Of a stretch of 62,153 nt of DNA, positions 34,327 through 42,543 are shown one piece after another. Origin of the DNA: Brevibacillus gelatini. GTDB taxonomy: Bacteria > Bacillota > Bacilli > Brevibacillales > Brevibacillaceae. The notes beneath the pieces were generated by a model. That model saw only the letters and a program-made list of their open reading frames with translations. It was not told where the DNA came from and made no database searches. The DNA lies in the NCBI RefSeq assembly GCF_003710935.1, contig NZ_RHHS01000029.1, forward strand, positions 1 through 62,153, given 5' to 3'. The position numbers and the translations under genes were made by a program. Each line of letters begins with the position of its first letter. The stretch's first letter is position 1.

Positions 34327-35718
34327 ATGCCAAAACACAAAAAGGAACAGGAAGCAACGATACGCGTCGGCCAGCAAATGACGCTCACCATAAAAAGTCT
34401 GGGAATCAACGGCGAGGGAATCGGCTACTTCAAACGGAAGATCGTCTTCGTCGAAGGCGCTCTCCCCGGCGAGGTCGTCCATGCCGAAGTGACGGAAGCG
34501 CGGGAAAAGTACGCAACAGCCCGCCTGCTGCGCGTCGTGGAAAAATCCGCCTCGCGCACCGTCCCGCCCTGTCCGGTCTACAAGGAATGCGGCGGCTGCA
34601 GCCTGCAGCACATGGACTATGCGGCACAGCTTGCCAGCAAGCAGGAAATTGTCATCGAGTCTCTGCGCAAATACGCCCGCCTGCCCGATCCCCCCGTCGC
34701 CCCGACCATCGGGATGGACAATCCGTGGTCTTACCGCAACAAGGCGCAGTTCCAGGTGGGCAAGCAAAACGGCAAGCTCATCGCCGGACTGTACCAGGCA
34801 GGCAGCCACAGGCTCGTTGATCTGGAAGGCTGCCTGGTGCAGCACGAGGCGACGACCAAAATCGTGCAAGCCGCGAAAAAAATTATCGAGGAACTGGGCA
34901 TCCCTGTTTACGACGAGCGCAAACGTACAGGTGTCATTCGCACAATCGTGGCGCGGGTGGCTTTTGCCACAGGGGAAACACAGCTGACGCTGGTAACAGC
35001 TACAAAGGAGATTCCTCGCGTCAAGGAACTGATTCTGGAACTGCGCACACGCCTGCCGGAGCTTGTCAGCATCGCGCAAAACGTAAATCCGCAAAAAACG
35101 TCGCTCATCTTCGGCAACCAGACGGTCTCCCTGTGGGGCAGACCTTCCATCGCGGAAAAGCTCGGGGAGCTGTCGTTTGATTTGTCGGCACGCGCCTTTT
35201 TCCAACTGAACCCGGAGCAGACGAAAAAGCTGTACGACGAGGTGAAAAAAGCCGCTGCCTTGACGGGCAAGGAGCTCGTCCTCGACCTGTACTGCGGCAC
35301 GGGCACGATCGGCCTGTGGCTCGCGCCCTACGCCCGCGAGGTACGCGGCATCGAGCTGATCCCGGAAGCCGTCGAGGACGCCAACCGCAACGCGGCACGC
35401 AACCAGGCGACAAACGCAAGCTTCCACACAGGCCGCGCCGAGGTGCTGATGCCAAAATGGGCCAAGCAAGGCACACGCCCGGACGTCGTCGTCGTCGACC
35501 CGCCGCGCACCGGGTTGGATGATGCGCTGATTCGGTCGCTTTTGGATGTGCAGCCGAAGCGGATAGTGTATGTGTCGTGTAATCCGTCGACGCTGGCGAA
35601 GGATGTGGCGAAGTTGTTGCAGCGGTATGAGGTGGTTAGTGTGCAGCCGGTGGATATGTTTCCGCATACGAGTCATGTGGAGTGTTGTTCGCTGTTGGTG
35701 CGGAAGGACGAATTCTGA
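34327..35718 (+). CDS. rlmCD: 23S rRNA (uracil-C5) methyltransferase, RlmCD/RumA family
   Basis: This 463-residue enzyme has an N-terminal TRAM RNA-binding domain (about 8-66), an iron-sulfur site C82, C88, C91 and C169, SAM motif LVLDLYCGTGTIGLWL, the VVVDPPRTGLD loop and catalytic Cys 418 in YVSCNPSTL. Relatives in Bacillus (YefA) methylate U747 and U1939. The ATG follows GAGGAG. Codon usage changes sharply from about 35515 to the end, from C-ending to G/T-ending codons (see findings). The reading frame and motifs remain intact. Confidence 0.92.
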   Translation: MPKHKKEQEATIRVGQQMTLTIKSLGINGEGIGYFKRKIVFVEGALPGEVVHAEVTEAREKYATARLLRVVEKSASRTVPPCPVYKECGGCSLQHMDYAAQLASKQEIVIESLRKYARLPDPPVAPTIGMDNPWSYRNKAQFQVGKQNGKLIAGLYQAGSHRLVDLEGCLVQHEATTKIVQAAKKIIEELGIPVYDERKRTGVIRTIVARVAFATGETQLTLVTATKEIPRVKELILELRTRLPELVSIAQNVNPQKTSLIFGNQTVSLWGRPSIAEKLGELSFDLSARAFFQLNPEQTKKLYDEVKKAAALTGKELVLDLYCGTGTIGLWLAPYAREVRGIELIPEAVEDANRNAARNQATNASFHTGRAEVLMPKWAKQGTRPDVVVVDPPRTGLDDALIRSLLDVQPKRIVYVSCNPSTLAKDVAKLLQRYEVVSVQPVDMFPHTSHVECCSLLVRKDEF

Positions 35719-36088
35719 GATGTATTGCGTAATTAACGAATAGAGGGGAATATCCCCTCTATTTCTTTGTCTAGAGATGCAAATCAAAAAATGTCATATC
35801 CAATAGACCATTATGACGGGCAGCCATTTACCCTCGGCAGATTTTCGCATGAAACGATAGAAACAATAAACAAGCCATAAAACAGCGGCAAACCACACTT
35901 CTTCAAGGCCGGGGGTATGGATACGAAATGGACTCTTTTTTTTGGTGCCTTTTAAGAGCAACCTGCCTAAACCGTATTTCATGGCAAATTTCGAGCTTCT
36001 TCTGCAACGGGATGGAGGATTTCCCTGTTACACCAAGAATAATGTAAAGCTACCATTTGAAAATCACACCATGAGTATGGAGGTCGCA
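35719..36088. other. Intergenic stretch without a supported gene
   Basis: After the rlmCD terminator this AT-rich stretch holds only an open frame on the minus strand (35794-35982, 62 residues with a hydrophobic WFAAVLWLVYCFYRFM) that has no ribosome site. I treat it as non-coding or the remnant of a lost gene. It marks the left edge of the AT-rich accessory region. Confidence 0.4.
35739..35768 (+). terminator. rlmCD terminator
   Basis: AATAGAGGGG pairs with CCCCTCTATT across four bases and is followed by TCTTTG. Confidence 0.8.
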
Positions 36089-36634
36089 ATGGAGAATCAA
36101 CTGAATCGAGTGCATTGGTTGGCAGCGGTCGCTGCTTTTTGTTCTTTCTGGTTTTTACTGTGGTTCACTTTGTTCATTATGTTTCTGCTTGAACTCATTA
36201 CTCTTACTGAGGGACATGAGGACTTGACCTGGTATTCCGCCTGTCTTGTCCTGTTTGGCATTTTTACGCTAATGACAGCTTTCAGGGGATGGAGACGCCT
36301 ACTACTTCTTAGGCATGGACGGCGCGTTACAGTGGGTCTTGACACAGAAGAGTATGAGAGTTATGACGAACACACAACGATTAGGAACAAAAGATACCAC
36401 TATCAATTCAAAGCGAAGGGGAAGACGTACAAAAACACGATTTATTTCAGGCCGATACGCAAAGGGGCAATCGAAATAATCTATAACGTAAATAAACCAG
36501 AAGACAATGCGCCCATTTTCCATCTCCCCGTTTACTTCAACGCTTCGAAGAATGCATGGTACCCGTCGATATGGCGCGTTGTCTTGCGATTAGCGATATT
36601 GGTTGCCATTTTCGTATATGTTTCAATCGTGTGA
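36089..36634 (+). CDS. DUF3592-like membrane protein
   Basis: This 181-residue protein has two N-terminal TM helices (VHWLAAVAAFCSFWFLLWFTLFIMFLLELI and WYSACLVLFGIFTLMTAF), a beta-rich soluble segment (RRVTVGLDTEEYESYDEHTTIRNKRYHYQFKA) and a final TM helix. The helix-beta-helix layout resembles DUF3592 proteins. The start at 36089 is chosen because GGAGG lies five bases upstream. Earlier in-frame starts have no site. The function is unknown. Monocistronic with its own terminator. Confidence 0.6.
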   Translation: MENQLNRVHWLAAVAAFCSFWFLLWFTLFIMFLLELITLTEGHEDLTWYSACLVLFGIFTLMTAFRGWRRLLLLRHGRRVTVGLDTEEYESYDEHTTIRNKRYHYQFKAKGKTYKNTIYFRPIRKGAIEIIYNVNKPEDNAPIFHLPVYFNASKNAWYPSIWRVVLRLAILVAIFVYVSIV

Positions 36635-36684
36635 CTTGATGAGTTGCTCAATTGCAGGAATAATATTTATTTTTTGAGAAAATG

Positions 36685-36710
36685 CAAAGAGGGGCTCTCA
36701 CCCCTCTTTT
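36685..36710 (+). terminator. Terminator
   Basis: AAAGAGGGG pairs with CCCCTCTTT across six bases, followed by TAAT. Confidence 0.8.
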
Positions 36711-36785
36711 AATAAGCAATCGCTTGAAATTTTTATCTCAATATTCTTAATTTTATGTTTTATGTAACGTCCCCCGACATATAAC

Positions 36786-37169
36786 TTAACTGTAATCTTC
36801 AATTAATGATATTTTACCTTCTTTCAATTCAAATACTGACTTTCCTTTTAATTGCAGTGTATCTCCAGCTTTTAATCCATTTGGCAAATCAACAGCCAAT
36901 CTGCCTTCATATTCAATTTGTACTTCTACTTTATCACCTAGAGCACTATATCCCGTAATGGTTTGACGACGATTAGAGAAAATTTTTGACGACTTTTCGG
37001 CGAGTTCTCTGAACTCTTCTGTTCCTCTAGTCTCTGTGTTCAGTTCGCCATTGGAAAAATTTTTGAACAGAATATCCTTGTGCAAGAGTTTAATCATACC
37101 TTCGACATCAAAAGAATTGTATGCCCTAACGTAATCCTCAATCATTTGTTTGACCTCTTCACGAATCAT
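36786..37169 (-). CDS. SnoaL/NTF2-like protein
   Basis: This 127-residue single-domain protein has the NTF2/SnoaL cone fold: IEDYVRAYNSFDVEGMIKLLHKDILFKNFSNG, then a run of beta strands ending LKEGKISLIEDYS. Members act as isomerases, hydrolases or binding proteins, and no catalytic set can be named here. The upstream ribosome site is weak (GAGGGG a little before the ATG). AT-rich codon use matches the accessory region around it. Confidence 0.7.
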   Translation of the reverse strand: MIREEVKQMIEDYVRAYNSFDVEGMIKLLHKDILFKNFSNGELNTETRGTEEFRELAEKSSKIFSNRRQTITGYSALGDKVEVQIEYEGRLAVDLPNGLKAGDTLQLKGKSVFELKEGKISLIEDYS

Positions 37170-37412
37170 CGATATTCCCCTCTCAAGGTTATAAAAATGA
37201 CCATTATCTCTTTCCTCATGGAACCATAGTTTTCCCTTATTTATGCAAAGCGGCAGTGGACTTTTGCCCTCTGAGTTGATTGTGTGGTAACTGCCAATTA
37301 TAGAGGATGTGGCGATTTTTTGTGCCTATGATGCACATTCCATAAAAAAACAGAGCGTCCAGCAGTCAGTTTACACTGATTTTTTGTACAGCTCCTTCCA
37401 CAGTGATAGTTA

Positions 37413-37679
37413 TTAGCCAGAAATTTTATTCACGATTTCTTCAAAAATGTCTGGTGCTTGGTCAATTTTTTCTGTTTCAATTTTACCAAGGAAAAATCCG
37501 TAACCAGGAACGTGAGGATATTCAGTGGATTTCTTTAGCTGATCCCTTAATGGACCTTCTTCGTAGTAAAGAGCCCATGGATCATCTTCCAATTCAAAGG
37601 CTATGCCCCCATGCTCCGTCCGTTGTGTTCCATTTCCAGATGGTAATGTCGCAAAAATATCTAGTATAATAAAGTACAA
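37413..37679 (-). CDS. Hypothetical protein, possibly 5'-truncated
   Basis: An 88-residue frame without a good start: the first possible codon is TTG and no ribosome site is visible. The part HGGIAFELEDDPWALYYEEGPLRDQL to IFEEIVNKISG looks like genuine acidic protein. The N-terminus may be missing, so this could be the tail of a broken gene. The family is not recognised. Confidence 0.35.
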   Translation of the reverse strand: MYFIILDIFATLPSGNGTQRTEHGGIAFELEDDPWALYYEEGPLRDQLKKSTEYPHVPGYGFFLGKIETEKIDQAPDIFEEIVNKISG

Positions 37680-37842
37680 GTACGTCTTGTCTGTGCATAC
37701 TGTTTTCTGTCAAGGATACAAATATAGTCTTCCAAGGATAGCTTACTGCTGAACACAAGTAAAGCCAGATGATTTCAGAAAGAACGGGAGAACAGCTATT
37801 CCCGACTGTTACCCGATGAACAATTAGTGAGGAGTGTCCTTG

Positions 37843-38436
37843 ATGACAAAAAGCGAAAAGAACCCCAAGGTCGATGAATTTTTGAGCAAGGCAAAAAAAT
37901 GGAAAGCAGAATTTGAAAAGCTAAGAGACATTGCTCTGGACTGTGGACTGACCGAAGATTTCAAGTGGATGCATCCTTGTTACACGCTTAACAATAAAAA
38001 CGTCGTGTTGATCCACGGATTTAAAGAATATTGCGCGCTTCTGTTTCACAAAGGGGCTTTGCTGCAAGATCTTCACGGGATTCTCATCCAACAGACGGAA
38101 AACGTACAGGCGGCACGCCAGATTCGTTTTACCCATGTGAATGAAATCATGGAAATGGAACCCATCCTGAAAGAATACATTCAGGCCGCGATTGAAGTTG
38201 AAAAAGCTGGCATGCAAGTAGAATTTAAAAAGAATACGGAAGACATCATTCCGGAAGAGCTCCAAACCAAATTCGCGGAAATCCCTGCCCTGAAAACGGC
38301 GTTTGAAGCGCTGACGCCGGGACGGCAACGGGCATACCTCCTTTATTTTTCTCAACCCAAGCAAGCCAAAACCCGGGAGTCAAGGATTGCAAAATATACG
38401 CAGCACATTCTTGAAGGAAAAGGATTGCATGATTAG
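37843..38436 (+). CDS. YdeI/DUF1801 family protein
   Basis: This 197-residue protein has a DUF1801-type domain (VDEFLSKAKKWKAEFEKLRDIALDCGLTEDFKWMHPCYTLNNKNVVLIHGFKEYCALLFHKGALL). A C-terminal YdeI tail, FEALTPGRQRAYLLYFSQPKQAKTRESRIAKYTQHIL, matches proteins annotated as bacteriocin-protection/YdeI. The fold is iron-chaperone-like and the biochemical role is uncertain. The ATG at 37843 has GAGGAG eight bases upstream, and a GTG three codons earlier overlaps that site. Confidence 0.8.
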   Translation: MTKSEKNPKVDEFLSKAKKWKAEFEKLRDIALDCGLTEDFKWMHPCYTLNNKNVVLIHGFKEYCALLFHKGALLQDLHGILIQQTENVQAARQIRFTHVNEIMEMEPILKEYIQAAIEVEKAGMQVEFKKNTEDIIPEELQTKFAEIPALKTAFEALTPGRQRAYLLYFSQPKQAKTRESRIAKYTQHILEGKGLHD

Positions 38437-39858
38437 TCTATGGTGAGAAGACGCATATATCAAGCTTTACGAGTTTACTCTCTTTGCGTTCATTCCAACT
38501 TCTTCTCCCCGGAAACATTCACATATGTACATAAAGGCTAGATCCTAGAAATAAACCGGATTTAGCCTTTTCACGCTTGTTTGAGCGTGTAATAATATCG
38601 GGCTTGTTCTAAGGGGAAAATTGGCCTTAACCCCTGCTTAATCGGAGGGTTGTGAAAATTTTACACAACTTCAATCCATCGATGCTGTAATGGTTTCACT
38701 CCCTGATTTAGGACGTCCTCATCGAAGCAATGGAGTCTAAGGAAAAGCTAAGCGAACCTTTGACGCGTCTGCGTGGAACAAGACAGTCTTTCTGAAACGA
38801 AACTTTTTATTGGTTATGGATATGGAGGCACTCCCAATATAACTAACCGCCGACGATGTCATTTGCTCTATGTCGCTCAATCACAGTATCACGGAAGGCA
38901 ATTACCGAGTAGTGAGACTGTCCATAAAAGAACCGTCCCTGCAAGCGTAGAACTACCTTACGCCCCAATAGGGCAGAACAAACAATAAGCTCAAAACGTT
39001 CTCGACCGTCAGCCCACTCGGCAAAGTCGGAAACAAGTTGAAAGGCCGATACGGCAAAAGCGCAGGAGTTTTTGAAGAAGTACAGGTAGTGTGAAAAAAT
39101 AATGGTAGGCATATTTATGTTCAGACTATCGAAATGTCGACAGCCTGTTTCGTTCTTAAATGTTAGCATCCTATTCAGCCAGCATCTAGCTTCCGCTGTA
39201 AAACTGAGCTTCTACAACTGTTGATGTATGAGCTGTACCAAGCCTTTTTTTGCTCACTGCATGATCTTGGCATTATCGAATAATGCCAGTATCATCTCTA
39301 GTTCAGACACATTAAGATAGGTTTGATCTGATCTGGTCTGGTTGCTTTCAGGGATTTCTTCCTGAAACCACGAATAAGGATCTTATTACCTGGTTTCCAC
39401 TGTTCTATTCCATGAGATGACTCCCAAATTATCTAAGTTCTAAGGGCAATATTAGCGGAACGCTTGGTGCGTACTTTACGTCATGTAAGTAAGAAGAAAC
39501 TTGGATCTGCGTTTCCGTTTATTTACTTGTTCTAGCCAGTTTCTTCTCCACTTGCCGCAGAGCTTGCTACCTACGGATAACACTCTAAGAGGACTAGTAA
39601 GTGGCGGGAACTGCCAGAAAGTTACATAGAAAGACAAACAAAGTGATGTGTTTCTTCTACCTTAACTTTATAAATAAAACGGAACTACATTATTAAAAAG
39701 CAGTTTACTGCAGGTCCATACATTAGTTATATGCGCGGAATATTATATGCAAAATATTATTTTTTTACAGAATATATAATAAATTTCGTGAGATATTTAC
39801 AAATATATCCTATAATGCTAATATTTATTATGTACCAAATATTAGGAGTGATGGAGAC
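38437..39858. other. Long non-coding, decayed accessory DNA
   Basis: About 1.4 kb contains no ORF with a credible ribosome site and coding pattern. It has a terminator at 38533-38571, a 21-base near-palindrome at 38649-38669 (GTTGTG...CACAAC), an IS-terminus-like GAGACTGTCCATAAAAG near 38910, and a 9-bp hairpin TGGCATTAT/ATAATGCCA at 39269-39289. I read it as remnants of insertion elements and lost genes. Confidence 0.5.
38533..38571 (+). terminator. Terminator downstream of the ydeI-like gene
   Basis: AAAGGCTAGATCC pairs with GGATTTAGCCTTT with one mismatch, followed by TC. It lies about 100 bases after the stop codon. Confidence 0.65.
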
Positions 39859-40548
39859 ATGTTCAAGAAAAAGTCAATTGCTGTTTTATGCGCATTAAGT
39901 CTACTGGCTGCCGTGCCATCCGTTTCGCTTGCAAAAGAAAATTATAGTGAGCCACTGAAACTCCTTGGTGCCGAAAATCAAGAGGTCGTTGTAAACATCA
40001 CCGAAGAGGCCCAAGGCATGGTCACCAAAGAGGAAATCGAACAAATCGTAGAGCAAGCTGGAGATGCTAAAAGCATCACTATTCATAAAGTTAGTAAAAA
40101 AGCTGATGACAAATTAACGCCGATGTTCCTCTCTGATGTAGTTAAGCTGGTGGAAAGCTCCAATAACCCTACGGCAGCAGTGCAAATTATTTCTGTTCCT
40201 AAAGGAAAAACCATTAAACTTACTACGACCCAAGCAAAGAAAGTAAATTCCTCAGCAAGAGTTAAAGCGAGTGTTTCTGTTGGTTACGGCCCTGCATCCG
40301 CCGGCGATGAAGTAGAAAGCACTCTGACTCAGGAGATCTCGACAACATATACAACAGAAGAAACTTGGACTGGACCATCCGAAAAGTCACCGTATGTTTC
40401 AAGAATTTATTATTGGACAGGATTCTATGACAGAGGTACTTGGAGAGTAGATGAAATTAGCTGGTTAACCGGAAAAGTAACTGATACGTATACTGGATCT
40501 TATACTGAACCAACTCACTATATTGAATGGTCTAGAGATTTCCAGTAA
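39859..40548 (+). CDS. Secreted protein of unknown function
   Basis: This 229-residue exported protein has signal peptide MFKKKSIAVLCALSLLAAVPSVSLA, cleaved before KENYSE. The mature part has an acidic N-terminal half (EEAQGMVTKEEIEQIVEQAGD) and a Thr/Tyr-rich beta half (TYTTEETWTGPSEKSPYVSRIYYWTGFYDRGTWRVDEI). No family or catalytic motif is recognised. The ribosome site AGGAGTGATGGAG and a perfect 13-bp terminator indicate a real monocistronic gene. AT-rich composition suggests acquisition. Confidence 0.7.
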   Translation: MFKKKSIAVLCALSLLAAVPSVSLAKENYSEPLKLLGAENQEVVVNITEEAQGMVTKEEIEQIVEQAGDAKSITIHKVSKKADDKLTPMFLSDVVKLVESSNNPTAAVQIISVPKGKTIKLTTTQAKKVNSSARVKASVSVGYGPASAGDEVESTLTQEISTTYTTEETWTGPSEKSPYVSRIYYWTGFYDRGTWRVDEISWLTGKVTDTYTGSYTEPTHYIEWSRDFQ

Positions 40549-40561
40549 TATATATAATTAT

Positions 40562-40592
40562 AAAGAAGAGTAACAAAAAGTTACTCTTCTTT
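40562..40592 (+). terminator. Perfect 13-bp terminator
   Basis: AAAGAAGAGTAAC and GTTACTCTTCTTT flank AAAAA. This follows the secreted-protein gene. Confidence 0.85.
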
Positions 40593-40661
40593 AAGTTTTT
40601 GTATAAATTCATTTTCATCTGTTTTGAATGAATGATTTGCTTTATACGAGGGAGGGTATCT

Positions 40662-40934
40662 ATGTCTAAGTTGCAAAAAGTTTTGTTGATCGTATCGGCT
40701 TTTGTTGCCGGGTCTTTAACCTGGGCAATAATTCCAAAAGCCCAAACCAGTGACTCTCTAAAGGACTACCGGATCTTTTTTAGGGATGAGAACGGGAGTG
40801 AATTAGTCCACGTCACTACTACTCCTCAAGGTGACCTCTGGATCTACAACGAAAGTGATCAGTCGATCTACTACATCGAAAATCCGAAAGAATCAAAACA
40901 GATGAACATCCTAAAGAAGCAAATCGCGCCTTAA
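40662..40934 (+). CDS. Small exported or membrane-anchored protein
   Basis: This 90-residue protein has an N-terminal hydrophobic segment (KVLLIVSAFVAGSLTWAII), either a signal peptide or anchor, and a short extracytoplasmic beta domain (YRIFFRDENGSELVHVTTTPQGDLWIYNESDQSIYYIE). The ATG follows GAGGGAGGG. The family is not recognised. It lies between two terminators and so is monocistronic. It might be related functionally to the secreted protein upstream, but nothing in the sequence proves it. Confidence 0.6.
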   Translation: MSKLQKVLLIVSAFVAGSLTWAIIPKAQTSDSLKDYRIFFRDENGSELVHVTTTPQGDLWIYNESDQSIYYIENPKESKQMNILKKQIAP

Positions 40935-40953
40935 ATATTTTAAACGAATCAGT

Positions 40954-40983
40954 CGGAATCCTGTACGCGATTCCGTTTTTTCT
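40954..40983 (+). terminator. Terminator
   Basis: CGGAATC pairs with GATTCCG, followed by TTTTTTC. Confidence 0.85.
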
Positions 40984-41114
40984 TTATAGAAAAACACCAT
41001 TCCGCCAGCCCATCCGGCGGATGCCTGTGAAACCTGACTATCCAACAAGCTCGTCCGATCTGCCAAGTCAAAGCCCCCAAGCTCCCTCCCCTCTTTTGGT
41101 TTACCATTCAAAAA

Positions 41115-41143
41115 TTGACAAATCTCGCAAACTCATCTATCCT
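41115..41143 (+). promoter_or_regulatory. Promoter of the antisense antitoxin RNA
   Basis: TTGACA, exactly 17 bases, TATCCT on the plus strand, with no plus-strand ORF behind it. Confidence 0.7.
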
Positions 41144-41149
41144 AAAATT

Positions 41150-41306
41150 AACAGTAGTTGCATACACTACAAAGAAGACCGTCCCGGCGGCAACCGGAAC
41201 GGTCTATGCAATAGCTTTAACCCTGAAAAGGGAGCGGCTCCATTGGCTACACTTAGAAGTAACCGCCAGAGTTGGTAGCTCAAGGGGCGGTTACTTCTTC
41301 TTTTTG
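41150..41306 (+). ncRNA. Antisense RNA of a type I toxin-antitoxin locus
   Basis: Predicted from a consensus-like promoter at 41115-41143 and a strong plus-strand terminator: AGAAGTAACCGCC (41255-41267) pairs with GGCGGTTACTTCT (41286-41298), followed by TCTTTTT. The transcript would be about 155 nt and complementary to the 3' part of the toxin mRNA from the opposite strand, the geometry of RatA/TxpA and SR4/BsrG. Confidence 0.65.
41176..41205 (-). terminator. Toxin mRNA terminator
   Basis: On the minus strand AGACCGTTCCGG pairs with CCGGGACGGTCT, followed by TCTTTG. The toxin mRNA therefore runs about 85 nt past its stop codon and overlaps the antisense RNA. Confidence 0.65.
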
Positions 41307-41377
41307 TCGAAGGACAAAATCAACACGATCAACGTTGCGAATGAAATCATCAACGTCAGCGCTTGATATACCTCCAT
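41291..41377 (-). CDS. Hol-Tox-like type I toxin peptide
   Basis: A 28-residue ORF: MEVYQALTLMISFATLIVLI, then LSF and a D-K-K-K-K tail. One TM helix followed by a lysine tail matches the putative holin-like toxin (Hol-Tox) group of Firmicutes, related in layout to TxpA/BsrG. GTGAGGAGGGAG gives a very strong ribosome site. An extended -10 (TGGTACAAT) lies about 70 bases upstream. Overexpression of such peptides damages membranes. Control is probably by the convergent antisense RNA at 41150-41306. Confidence 0.8.
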   Translation of the reverse strand: MEVYQALTLMISFATLIVLILSFDKKKK

Positions 41378-41634
41378 GTTCTCCCTCCTCACTGTTCGGG
41401 ATAGAAAGTGAGCCGCCGCCCCTTGGGAGCCTTATACTGTTTAAGGAATATTGTACCATATTTTTCAGAAAATTCTATTACTAACATTTTATCTCAAATA
41501 TGTAAAATTTGTATGAGACAACGGTCATGCAACTGCCGTCCCACTTCATACACCATTACCCTCCCCCCGCCTCCTATGGTACTATGTGAGGTATATTCGC
41601 ACTTCAAAAGGACATCAGGAATGGGGACAAAATT

Positions 41635-42510
41635 TTGAAAACGTTTAAAAAAGTTTATATAGAGATTACGAGCATCTGCAATCTCGCCTGTACATTTTGC
41701 CCGCCGACAGAGCGCAAGGCTACGTTTATCTCGGTGGAGAGCTTCGCGAAGCGGCTGGATGAGATCAGGCCGCACACCCGGCATATTTATTTGCACGTAA
41801 AAGGTGAGCCGCTGCTCCATCCGAAAATCGACGAGCTGCTCGACGTCAGCCATGAAAAAGGGTTCAAGGTCAATATTACGACAAACGGTACATTGATCGC
41901 GAAAAATCGACATAAATTGCTGGGGAAGCCAGCGCTGCGGCAGATGAACTTTTCCCTGCACAGCTTTGACGGCCATCTCGGTTCAACCGACCGTGAAGGC
42001 TATCTGCGGGACATTCTTTCCTTTGTCCGCGACGCCCAGGAGCACAAGGTCATCTTTTCCTTCCGTTTGTGGAATTTGACGCAGGATAACATTACGAACA
42101 TTCAACAAAAACGAAACCGCCAAACACTTGCGATTATCGAGAAGGAATTCGCTCTCGATTATCAGATCGAGGAAAAGGTCGTACCTGGCAGCGGCGTGAA
42201 GATCGCCGAGCGCGTCTACTTGAACCAGGACCATGAGTTTCAGTGGCCGAGCATGACAGCGCCACGCGATGATGGCCGCGGCTTTTGTCACGCACTGCGC
42301 AGCCAGGCGGCGATTCTGGTTGACGGGACCGTCGTTCCGTGCTGTCTGGACGGGGAAGGTGTCATCAACCTGGGCAATATCCAGCAAACGTCGTTTACGG
42401 ACATTGTGGAAGGCGAACGGGCTAACGCGATCGTCGACGGGTTTTCGCGCAGAGAGGCTGTCGAGGAATTGTGCAAAAGGTGCGGGTATCGCCAACGTTT
42501 TGGCAAGTAG
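41635..42510 (+). CDS. Radical SAM/SPASM-type protein
   Basis: This 291-residue radical SAM enzyme has cluster motif ICNLACTFC (C-x3-C-x2-C, about 14-22), the glycine-rich GEPLLHP strand and NITTNGTLI. The C-terminal cysteines in GFCHALRSQAAILVDGTVVPCCLDGEG and LCKRCGYR are as in SPASM/Twitch proteins that bind auxiliary clusters. It starts at TTG (41635) behind GGGGAC, and no better start is visible. No peptide precursor gene is seen beside it, so a RiPP role is not supported. The substrate is unknown. Confidence 0.82.
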   Translation: MKTFKKVYIEITSICNLACTFCPPTERKATFISVESFAKRLDEIRPHTRHIYLHVKGEPLLHPKIDELLDVSHEKGFKVNITTNGTLIAKNRHKLLGKPALRQMNFSLHSFDGHLGSTDREGYLRDILSFVRDAQEHKVIFSFRLWNLTQDNITNIQQKRNRQTLAIIEKEFALDYQIEEKVVPGSGVKIAERVYLNQDHEFQWPSMTAPRDDGRGFCHALRSQAAILVDGTVVPCCLDGEGVINLGNIQQTSFTDIVEGERANAIVDGFSRREAVEELCKRCGYRQRFGK

Positions 42511-42543
42511 TCACTCATCTGAATGAACGAGGGGGCTGTCACA

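Noticed and set aside
35794..35982. 62-codon minus-strand frame with a hydrophobic stretch
   Set aside because: No ribosome site, no start context, and an equally open plus-strand frame overlaps it. Listed only as part of a non-coding stretch.
38773..38988. 71-codon plus-strand frame
   Set aside because: No ribosome site, skewed composition and an IS-end-like sequence inside it. Treated as decayed DNA.
39290..39440. Minus-strand frame IEQWKPGNKILIRGFRKKS that faintly resembles the C-terminus of retroviral-type integrases
   Set aside because: The frame is only about 45 codons, has no start, and the similarity is short and possibly accidental. No mobile-element claim is justified.
41635..42510. 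Radical SAM gene as part of a peptide-modification (RiPP) cluster
   Set aside because: No precursor-peptide gene, protease or dedicated transporter is adjacent. The Hol-Tox peptide upstream is on the other strand and is explained by the toxin-antitoxin locus.
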